Of a DNA stretch of 64,000 nucleotides, positions 55,474-64,000 are shown piece by piece. The stretch is from assembly GCF_001632365.1 (NCBI RefSeq), contig NW_024468525.1, positions 324,383 to 388,382 of the forward strand, given 5' to 3'. Origin of the DNA: Laetiporus sulphureus 93-53. Its lineage: Eukaryota > Basidiomycota > Agaricomycetes > Polyporales > Laetiporaceae. Position numbers and translations under genes: made by a program. Position 1 is the first letter of the stretch. Each line of letters begins with the position of its first letter. Below the pieces are notes generated by a model. It was given only the letters and a program-made list of their open reading frames with translations, searched no databases and was not told the DNA's origin.

Positions 55474-55691
55474 GTTCGTAATGCGGATGATGGCAAGGAC
55501 CGCGCTGTGAGAAAACGAAGCGCGTTGGCGAGCATCCGGAGCGGCCGCGATCAGTTCTTTAGTCGGCGGATCACATGCCCACACGTTTAAGGCGGCAATC
55601 CCGAGCCCCTGCCTTGATCATTGCGCAATTCACCGTCGCCGTCGCCAACGCCCACATCCACCCGGACACCGCCTCCACCAACGTCAACACC

Positions 55692-56174
55692 ATGGTAGGC
55701 ATTGTCCACGATACCTCGCACGACGACCAGATACTGAAAGTTTCCCTGCACAGTCTGCCTACCCCGCGTACATCATGGGCACCCTCTGCATCGTCGGCGG
55801 CATCACCGGCTACGCGCGCTCGCACAGCATCCCCTCTCTCGTCGCAGGCGCCGGGTGCGTGTCCGCTTCTCTGCCGTAGCTAGGACTTCCAAACTGACCT
55901 GGTGAACTTTCAGTGTGGGAGCTCTCTACCTCTTCAGCGCGAACCAGATCCGTACTGCGGCGCCCAATGGACTGGAATACGCGCTCGGTGCGTTATGATG
56001 TCTCTACTTCATCCTGTTCCGCCTGGCTGACAATGCCCTGCAGGTGCCTCTGCTATCCTCCTCCTCTCCTCCCTCCCTCGTGTTGCCAAGGGCCCCGTCC
56101 CTGCCGTCCTCACCGCCACCTCCACTGCCACCATCCTCTACTACGGCAAAAAGGTCTACGATATCCGTTCATGA
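55692..56174 (+). CDS. TMEM14-family small membrane protein
   Basis: A small integral membrane protein; the animal member TMEM14C acts in the mitochondrial inner membrane in haem synthesis, while fungal roles are unclear. The ATG at 55692-55694 is directly followed by a GT donor, so the first coding exon is three bases; exon 2 begins at 55754. The product starts MSAYPAYIMGTLCIVGGITG. It has about 103 residues with four hydrophobic segments: AYIMGTLCIVGGITGYA, SLVAGAGVGALYLFSA, ALGASAILLLSSLPRVA and PAVLTATSTATILYYGKKVY. The TMEM14 phrase GITGYARSHSIPSLVAG is present. The stop is at 56172-56174. Head-to-head with the methyltransferase (218 bp). Confidence 0.9.
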
Positions 56175-56549
56175 TGTGCATGTACGATAGCTATACCCTT
56201 ACATGGTGGAAAGAGGGCTGGACGTCTGTACGAAGTATTGTATGATATGCTGTGCTGTGTTACTGCTGCTGCTGTCGAGTTGCTGCATCTTGTGTAATCC
56301 CTGCGCTGTGATGTATACAACGAATATTCTTGGCTTCGCAAGCATTGTGCGAATTGGGAAGTGGCGCTTCCGTGATACTCATATCTAGTAGGTTATAGCC
56401 TGCGATACATGCGCCAAGGCACTTTCTATCGATACACTTTTGACCTGATCCATCTTCGCAGCTCATCTCCAATCTTCAGTTCTCAACCGCTGCACTTGAA
56501 CCTGCAGAGTGCATCAGCAACAACTCTTCACACCCAGCAAGAGCCTCAC
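56175..56549. other. Spacer between convergent TMEM14 and MMS19 genes
   Basis: About 375 bp; only 3' ends expected. A cluster of T-rich and CTG repeats (about 56255-56290) is the only feature seen. Confidence 0.55.
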
Positions 56550-59500
56550 TCACCAATTCGTCCTACAACGCACCTCCACCCATCAGCTCACCACCCCACC
56601 ACCACAATTCACCAAGAGCAAACCACTCACCTCGCCTCGACCGCCTCCCTCCTCACCACGCGCTTCGGGTCATCCAGTGCCCTTGCCAGCTCGCGCAGCA
56701 CCCCTGCCTTGTGCGGGTGCAGCACATCATAACGCACCGTCCCCGGCATCGCCGCCAAGAACCTCAGCGCCGCGACGCGCACGCGCTATTCGCCCGATAC
56801 ACCATCAGCACACCTGCCACAGCACACCTAGGAAAGGGAGGGGAGGGACGTACCACCGACGGCATCTCCACCACGATGCAGTTCCTGAGCATCGTCGCCA
56901 CGAGGCTCGACGCGTGCTCCGCGATCACGCCGTCCGCGCTGCTGACCTTGCCCTTGTCTTTGCTGTCCGCGTCCTTCTGCTCCGCCGCAGCGAGTAGCGT
57001 ATCCATCACGCTCGCGCGGATCTCCGTGTCGGGGAGGTCGAGTCCGCGCAGGAGGAGCGGCATCAGCTGCGGGAGGGCGGGGTTCAGCCCATGGCCTACG
57101 AAATCATGCAAGAAAGAGGACGACACACCATGCTCATCTGATGTGCATATATCGCCCTTGGCACGGCCTTGATGAGTGACGTGAGGGCGACGAGGTACGC
57201 GTTCTGCTGCGTCGGATCTATATGAATGGTGCGCACTATCAGCCTTGCTAGCGACGTCCATCGGCACGATGGGCCTACCTGCAGACGTCTTGGCGCCCTC
57301 TACGATCCGCGGCAGGACGGCATTACAATATCTCTGAGCGTACAGTATCTGTGCGTGTTGCGGAAATCCTCAGCCACCAGCCGAGCTTTAGGAAAGCTCC
57401 CGCACGTACCTTGATCACTGCATGATTCCGCTTCGTGAGCACCTTGTCCGCGCTGACGACCCGGCCCAACGCCCTCGCGGCATCCCAGCTCACCGCCTCA
57501 TCGCCAAAAAGTGTGAACAGGCGCTCCGCGTGCGCCATTGCTCGCGCATCGCCGCGCACCAGCTGGGCCTTCGTCATCTATCTGGCGTTCAAGTCGATCC
57601 CTTTATATGAAGGAAACATGAGAGGACGCACCCATGCCCACGTCGCGAGCGCCTCGCGTCGCTTTTCCGCAGGAAGGCTGGACTCTGCGATTTGCGCCGC
57701 CCAGAATGCGTCCAGCCTGTCATTGAGGAACGTTTCTATGCCTGCACATGCACATGAATGAGTACGCGAGTTCCAGGTGGGCGATGTGTCTGTGACGCAC
57801 CTTCGGCGTGCTTGTTGATGATGGATGCGAGTGAGTGCGTGATGGCATCGCGCTGCAGGGCATTGTCTGCATGCTGGACAGACCATTGGAGGAGGGTGTT
57901 GAGGAAGGCAGGCTCGGAAGGTACTGGGAGCTTGACCTAGAGTTGCTTGGGTAAGTGACGGATGTGGGGGAGATGGGGTATGCTTACCTCCTTTCGCATT
58001 GCGATAATGGCCGCGGAAAATAGGGCGAGGAGGTTCTTCTGCACAGATGGTGCGTCCGCCTGTCCCCCAGGGTCAGATTTATTCTATCCTACGAGTTGGA
58101 TGCGACTCACGTGAAAGGGATCGAACCGTCTGTCGGACGGTATTTTCTGATGACCCTCCGCGAGCTGCTTGACGTCGCCCTGCAGATATCCTGCAAACAG
58201 TATCATTACAAATGTCTCCTGCCGTCTTCAGTGTTATCAGCACTCATCCTGTCAAATCGTAACCACACCAACTCACTGCCCAGGCAGCGTCTGCATGACT
58301 AACGTAACGATCTGCGCCGCAACAGCCACCAACCTCGGGTCCGTCGCGACCATATACGTCCCATCTGCCACAAGCGCCGAATACACAAACAGATTGAACA
58401 CCCGCGGCACCAGTCGGTCGATATACTTAATTACGTCCGTATCGCCGCGTTCGACCTTCGACGCAAGCACGTCCGCAAGCGTGCGTAGCACCGAGTGTGC
58501 GTACGCGGCGCTTGGCTCCGGGTCTGCCTCTGCCTCTGCAGGTGCAAGTGCAGGCACGCAGATGAGGTCGAGCTTGGTGAGCAGCCGTACGACGAGCGTC
58601 TCGAAGAGGTCGGGCTGCTTGCAGAGCTTCGATAGAGACGCGAGTGTGCGCCAGCACTTGATGCGCTCGAATTGTGCCTTGCGCGGAGGAGCGGTGTCCG
58701 GAAGGGAGGCAAAGAGGAGCGGGAGCGTCGTCTCTGTGACGTGCCGGGGCGCGAAGGAGGAAGTGTCGACGAGCAGGTCGAGGGCGGACTCTCTGGAAGA
58801 CGATGCATCAGAACAAGATGAGATAATCGGAGGATGCTTGTGCATGAGATAACCGACCTGACATCATCGTTCTCCTCTCCCTCGCTCTGCAACAGCTCGT
58901 TCACGTTATGCACCGCGAACGCCAGCTCCTCGTCCGTTAGCAACCCTGGCGTGGTTACCATACCTTTCAGGCCGTCCAGCGCAGGCTGCGCCGTGGACGC
59001 GGTCTTGAGACCTACCGTCAGGACGCCCAGGACCTCGTCTTTGTACGATGCTAGCGGGACGCCGGACTCCTCGGGCAGGACCTCCAAATCCTTCTGCATC
59101 GAGTCCCGTGCAGCCGCGATGAAGTCGGAAAGCAGGCGCAGCGTCGGGGCACGGTTCGCGATCTCGTCAGGATCGTGGAAAAGCTTGACGAGGTGCGGTG
59201 TCACTCGCGAGAGGGTGTACTGGGCGACGGAAGCTGTGAAGGGAAGCTTTGTTAGTACAGAGTGGAGCATATTCGAGGAGAATGTAATGTACTAACGAGT
59301 AGTCGCCATGAATGCGCAGAGGACCTTGATCGCAGGTTTTGCCTGGCTCTTCTCCGGCTCTCGAAGGATCTGAATGCACTCTTCACATGCCTCCTTTGCC
59401 AGACCTTGTAAGTCTTCCTTGTCCGATTGGTTCTCACTCTCATCGGTAGAGTAGATCGTCTGGATTAGCACCTGAGTCGTCTTCAGTGCTGCTTCTTCCG

Positions 59501-60915
59501 TTGCGCCATCTGTCGGTTGGAAAATCTGCGGGACGTTAGGAACTTCACAAAGGAGCGTACGTTTCACCCATACCTCGAGCTTCAACGCATTCCAGAGCTT
59601 CCGAGCGTTGTTTCGTGCAGTAGCTGGGCCATAAATAGGGAGACATGAGTCCATCGCTTGTAATGTGTCTCTCTTCGAAATCACTGTTGTAATTGATGCC
59701 TTGAGCTGTAGAAGGGGTGCAAAGCGCTTACCTTTGTGATCGGAGAGCCAGCCATCAGCTTTTCGAGGAACAAAGGAATGGCTAGCGACCCAAAAGCTGG
59801 TGTCGCGTTTAAGCATCCGCTATGCAAGACCATCTACGTCTAGCACACATGGAGAGAGAGAAGGCCACGCACCTAAGCGCGGTTTTGAGATCGTCCGTTT
59901 TGATACCATATGGATCGTCCGGCGGTGGTCTGAATGTAATTGGGAAGTAGCAGAATGTGATGTTGAACAGATCCTGGATTTAAGTTTCAGCATCGCCATC
60001 TTGGCTGGGATCTGAGGATGACCGACTTCGATATGAGCGGAAATGTCAAACTCGAGCAATAGCACGCGATTGATGGCGAACGCTAGGAGCAGGTTTCGAG
60101 GATCCTTCTCTCCCTCTGCAAGCGAGATGTAACCTGCGAGAAATTCCTTGCCCATGCTCTTCAACGCTGCGATCATGAGGTTAGCGATGTTAATATTGGC
60201 TTTCGTGGCAAGTACTAACCATCCCGATGCTTTGCGACGAGTGTGTCAATAATCTTGAACACCAAGAAGCGTTGAGATTGTACAAGGGCTTTCATTTTAA
60301 CATGCTGTATAAGTCTAGCCCATCTGTTACCTCATCAGAGTTCTGTAATAACTCCAACACCACTCACGCCTTCACCACTTCCACCGCATCGGTGGAAGTA
60401 AAATCCGGCAGGGCAGTTAGGGAGACGAGCCCCTTCAGAGCAGGAATGATTGTCTCCGTGTCTTCAAGCTTCCCGCAGTAGAAGTTCACTAGGACGCGCA
60501 CTTTGAAGCAATGCATGCGTGAGCCGAGAGAAGAATCTCACTTGCACCGGCGCGAGATATGCGCACCCGACTGCCGGCCAAGTTTCTCTGGTGGACAGCG
60601 TCCTAGCACGAGAGACAACAGTTCAACACCTGCCGTTTAGATATGATGAATGAGCGCACAGGAACAGAGGTATGGTGTTTGTGAATCACCCTTGGTCCGC
60701 ATTTCGTCTTCCTCGCTCGTGAGGTACTCCCCCAGGGCCTTTACGACATCCAAAAGTCGAGAATTACCATTGCTTATTTCTAATACAAGCATCAACTTCA
60801 GTCACATCTCACATCCGTTCATAAATGAATTGGCCGTACCAGATACGATGGTATCTATCTCCTCTGACCTTTCCGATGCTATCCATGTGCGGATCGGGCG
60901 CTCCAAGCTCTCCAT
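56550..60915 (-). CDS. MMS19: MMS19 (Met18), cytosolic Fe-S targeting HEAT-repeat protein
   Basis: Adaptor of the CIA targeting complex that hands Fe-S clusters to DNA repair and replication enzymes (XPD and polymerases). The ATG at 60915 gives MESLERPIRTWIASERSEEI; then SRLLDVVKALGEYLTSEEDE (about 60720), and the MMS19 N-terminal signature LFNITFCYFPITFRPPPDDP (about 59930-60000) followed by YGIKTDDLKTAL. Central HEAT repeats fill 56900-59800 (KRFAPLLQLKASITTVISKR, LPQLMPLLLRGLDLPDTEIR). The C-terminal block RYDVLHPHKAGVLRELARAL and DDPKRVVRREAVEAR is completed by a tiny last exon at 56550-56562 encoding TNW and a stop, matching the canonical ARTNW ending. About 1,050 residues with roughly fifteen introns. 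No lesion seen. Confidence 0.94.
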
Positions 60916-61055
60916 GCTGATCTACTTTCGTGCGCAAAGGTCAGAACGAACCGAAGCGCAAGTCAGGAGGGAAAGTCGCGATCGAGAAGCGCCCGATCTC
61001 ACCTCAGCCTGCATCCAACAACCCGGAGGACTGTGCAGCGTACCGCTCGCATTTC

Positions 61056-62736
61056 ATGGTCGCTCTGGCCTCCTCCGGCACCAGGGCCCTGCTACACAAA
61101 TGTCCTAGACTCTCCGCCCGCCTCTCCTCCTCCTCCCACCTGCGTTCCGGCCGCAAAGCACCCGACAAAATCAACTACAACACTCGGATATCTTTCGACG
61201 ACGCCCCTGATGCTGAACATGTCACATACAAACGCGTCACCGCGAACGATCTCGAGCACTGTCACGAGCCACCGCGCCGCGTCAAGATGCTCGTCCGCGA
61301 TTTCATAGAGGACTCATTGTACAATCCGCATTACGGGTATTTTCCTAAGCAGGCGGACATCTTCACCGCCATTGAACCTATTGACATCTCAAAGTTGGAT
61401 AACGTCGTACACTTCCAGGCGGAGGTGGCCGAACGGTACGCAGCATATGGTCCCGACGGTGAGGGACCAGGAAGGCAGATCTGGCATACACCAACCGAGT
61501 TGTTCAAGGTAAGTGTGCTGCTCATGGCTCTCTCCGTCCCGACTGATGTGTCGCAAGCCATGGTACGGCCGCGCCATCGCCCAATGCCTTGTATCTGAGT
61601 ACCTGCTCAAGTATTTCCCTTACGAAGATTTCATAATATACGAGATCGGCGCAGGCAACGGCACGCTCGCGCTCGACATCCTGGACTACCTGCGCGAGCG
61701 GTACCCCGAAGTGTACGAACGCACGCGTTACAACATCATCGAGATCAGCGGCAACCTCGTGCAGCTGCAGCGCAAAAAGCTGTGTGGCGTGCACGACTGC
61801 GTGAACGTGGTGCACAAGAGCGTCTTCCGCTGGGACACGCTGGAGCCCTCGCCGTGCTTCTTCCTCGCCATGGAGGTCATCGTGAGTGCACCGTCCCTGC
61901 GCCGCTGAATCCTACCAGATAGTGCTTCCTTCCAGGACAACTTCGCGCATGACATGATCCGCTACGACCTGCGCACGCTCGAGCCGTACCAGGGCCTGAT
62001 CACGATCGACGCGCACGGCGACTTCAGCACGTACTACACGCGCGTAACCGACCCGCTCATCGCGTCCTTCCTCGCGCTGCGCCGGCGGCTCATGCACGCG
62101 CCGCCCATCCCGCGCCTGCTCAAGCTCTCGTCCACGTTCCGCACGCTGTACACCAACCTGCCTTTCGCGCCGAACCTCTCCCCACCGGAGTACATCCCCA
62201 CGCGGCTGTTGACCCTCCTGCGCACGCTCCGCCGGCACTTCCCGCGGCACCGACTGCTGCTCTCCGACTTCTCGTCGCTGCCCGATACGATCGAGGGCGT
62301 GAATGCACCCGTGGTGCAGACGCGGTACCGGAACGAGACGGTGCCGTGCACGACGTTGCTCGTCAAGCAGGGATACTTCGACATATTTTTCCCGACGGAC
62401 TTTGAGAAGTTGCGGGACATGTACGAGGACGTGCTCGCCCAGCCACTCCAGTTGTCGGCTGCACAGGAGAACGTGCTTCCTCGGTCGCCCCTCTCGACAA
62501 CCGCGTCGCCACTCTGGCTCGACAACAGCTTCTTCTCGTCGTACCGCCCGAAAAACGTCAGGCCGTCTACAGATGGCGCTCTGTCTGCGAGTGGGATCCC
62601 GGCGGGAGAGCGCAAGTCTGACGTATTCACGCATGCGGAGTTCCTGTCGACGTACGCGGACTTGAATAAGACTCGCTTGCGGAACGGGGAGAATCCCTTG
62701 TTGGAGCTGTATCAGAATGTCAAATTCTTGTTTTGA
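61056..62736 (+). CDS. NDUFAF7: Complex I assembly arginine methyltransferase (NDUFAF7/MidA family)
   Basis: A mitochondrial enzyme that dimethylates an arginine of the 49-kDa complex I subunit during assembly. The start is the ATG at 61056 (MVALASSGTRALLHKCPRLS); a longer frame upstream has no ATG. The first 45 residues are Arg/Ser/Ala-rich without acids, a mitochondrial presequence. Next: VRDFIEDSLYNPHYGYFPKQ, GPGRQIWHTPTELFK, and, after an intron, SAM motif IYEIGAGNGTLALDIL (about 61640-61685). Then YNIIEISGNLVQLQRKKL, PCFFLAMEVIDNFAHDMIRY (around the last intron, about 61880-61936) and LLLSDFSSLPDTIEGVNAPV. The protein ends LYQNVKFLF at 62736. About 530 residues. The DUF185/MidA motifs are intact. 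It starts 140 bp from the divergent MMS19. Confidence 0.93.
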
Positions 62737-63574
62737 CCGGATACGAGAACGGTTCACTTGATATAACAGTATTGATGAGTGCTCCGTGTAAGATTGATAA
62801 ACTAGCACTGACCAGTCCGGCTGCGGTCTTGCAGAGAGGCCTCCATGCAGAGATGGGGGCTTGGTGCAAGGGTGTTGGGGCATGAACGATCCAGATGGCG
62901 GGCGGTCGATTTCAGGTCGTCCGGACTCAGCGAGGAGAGGTGATTCACCATCACCTATTCATTAGAATGGTAAAGGGGCCGAAAGAATTTTCGGACAGAG
63001 ACGAGAAACTTGGGTTGCGGAATAGCTTGGCATGGGCCAGGGACACCCTGGGACACCGGCAGGGATAAAAACATACGTATTTTCAATATTGAAGAAACAT
63101 CGTCTGGACCATGATTATGGGCATCCTCGATCTTCGTATTGAATCATAGAACTCGGAAGCCGAAATTTTACCAAAAAATGCACAAAATACGGTCATTATA
63201 AGAAGATGTAACGTTTGTAGGAGCGCGGGAGTGCAATCTCCGATCCTAATGAGACGCGGTGTGACAGGCTGTGACTGACGCGTCCGACTCAGCCACAGAC
63301 GCGACAGGGGCCGGACTAGCCCCTCTTCCCCGAGGTACGTCTGAACCTTATCTGGAAGTATTGTCTCACGCGCTATGTTTGAAAACAGCGTTGCATGAGC
63401 GGACGTGTTGCACTTAGGACAAACTAACGGTCTGCGAACCATTCCAATTCGACAACATTACTACCAGCTCATTTGCACCAGCCGAACGACGGTAAACCTT
63501 CGTACGCATTCAGGCCGCGGAGGATACAACACAATACAACACATTAATGCAGACTTCAAAACATCACGACTTCG
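62737..63574. other. Intergenic region downstream of NDUFAF7
   Basis: About 840 bp. A 119-codon frame at 63083-63442 minus (with CPKCNTSAHATLF near its start) has one Cys pair but no further recognisable features. No repeat family identified. Confidence 0.4.
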
Positions 63575-64000
63575 TGTTATGAAGCGTTCCCTGCTAGAAC
63601 GTTCAGAACCACGTGTGCTTTCTCACACGTACTAGTCCACAACGTGGACGAAGGCTTAAGTATAGAATATACCTAACGCCTCCAATAGTCACACAGACTA
63701 TTAGCAGGGTTTATAGTGTGGTCAAGCCTAGTAGACGATAGAGCAGTGAGGTCCTCACTCTACCCTTGCTAGGCCTTGGCCGCTACAGCTACTGCTCGTT
63801 CACCCGCAGGTTACTAGGTTCGCTGTTCTGACTCTAGCAAGCGTACGAGCTTACTACCTCTTGAGAGCGAGTACGATTGCACGAGGGTTCTAGAACTGAG
63901 AACGTTCAGAGTCACAGGTGGAAGAGGTTATCTTCCAGCTGCTGCTCCGCCCCTTTATATAGTCGCAGACCTATAGTCTGGGGTACTAGTACAAGGGGTC
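63575..64000. mobile_element. Possible LTR of a retrotransposon (cut by the right edge)
   Basis: From TGTTATGAAGCG at 63575 onward the sequence changes character: it is rich in CTAG and stops in all frames, lacks coding, and contains a TATA box (CTTTATATAG) near 63953-63962, as in LTR promoters. LTRs begin with TG. The other end and any internal retroelement genes would lie beyond 64000, so neither the CA end nor a target duplication can be checked. Confidence 0.35.

Noticed and set aside
60930..61055. Upstream extension of the NDUFAF7 frame before 61056
   Set aside because: The frame opens at a GTG rather than an ATG and would nearly touch the MMS19 start. The ATG at 61056 gives a proper mitochondrial presequence.
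63083..63442. 119-codon minus-strand frame with one CxxC pair
   Set aside because: A single Cys pair and no recognisable fold; too weak to call a gene.
1..64000. CRISPR arrays, phage, insertion sequences or operons
   Set aside because: None seen; gene structure is clearly eukaryotic with spliceosomal introns.

Overview
The window is nuclear DNA of a filamentous basidiomycete, most likely an Agaricomycete. Nearly every gene is cut by many short GT-AG introns of about 50-60 bp, genes are packed with short head-to-head and tail-to-tail spacers, and protein styles are typical of mushrooms (a DEP-DH-PH-CNH RhoGEF, an NRPS-like adenylating enzyme, a PB1/multi-ZZ protein). No operon, plasmid, phage or bacterial feature is seen. 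Coordinates of spliced genes run from start codon to stop codon; most introns were placed by eye from splice consensus plus protein continuity.

Layout, left to right. 1-6 kb: FBP1 (fructose-1,6-bisphosphatase, minus, cut by the left edge) and a Sec1/Munc18 exocytosis protein (minus). 6-13.2 kb: a Rho1 GEF of the ROM2 type (plus), an intron-bearing tRNA-Pro(AGG) (minus) and the proteasome ATPase RPT4 (plus). 13.9-20.8 kb: a secreted S10 carboxypeptidase, a small unknown protein and the interstrand cross-link repair nuclease PSO2/SNM1 (all plus). 21-23.3 kb: an NRPS-like adenylation-domain pseudogene with several independent lesions, then about 2 kb without a convincing gene. 25.4-31.4 kb: RPS4 (minus) head-to-head with COQ3 (plus), then the spliceosome-disassembly G-patch factor TFIP11/NTR1 (minus). 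32-40.8 kb: a class III aminotransferase and the very large HECT ubiquitin ligase UFD4/TRIP12 (both plus). 42-44.3 kb: the SF3b subunit PHF5A/RDS3 and the Mediator subunit MED4 (both plus). 44.6-48.4 kb: a PB1 plus multi-ZZ zinc-finger protein resembling NBR1 (minus). 48.9 kb: a candidate U1 snRNA gene (plus). 49.8-54.2 kb: a dual-specificity phosphatase (minus) divergent from a CLC anion/proton exchanger (plus). 54.3-62.7 kb: an eEF1A-lysine-methyltransferase-like enzyme (minus, with a CACTA-type MITE in intron 1) divergent from a TMEM14 protein (plus), then MMS19 (minus) divergent from the complex I assembly methyltransferase NDUFAF7 (plus). The last 400 bp look like the start of an LTR retrotransposon.

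The genes do not form one pathway; they are mostly housekeeping functions. Loose themes are RNA splicing (TFIP11, PHF5A and the U1 candidate), the ubiquitin-proteasome system and autophagy (RPT4, UFD4, the PB1-ZZ protein), DNA repair and Fe-S protein maturation (PSO2, MMS19), and mitochondrial respiration (COQ3, NDUFAF7, TMEM14). I found no credible undescribed multi-gene system. The most interesting items are small: the MITE beside a splice acceptor, the decayed NRPS-like gene, the U1 candidate, a long perfect inverted repeat downstream of UFD4, a GC-AG intron in MED4, start codons isolated in 3-5 nt coding exons, and a ZZ finger split by a long insertion.
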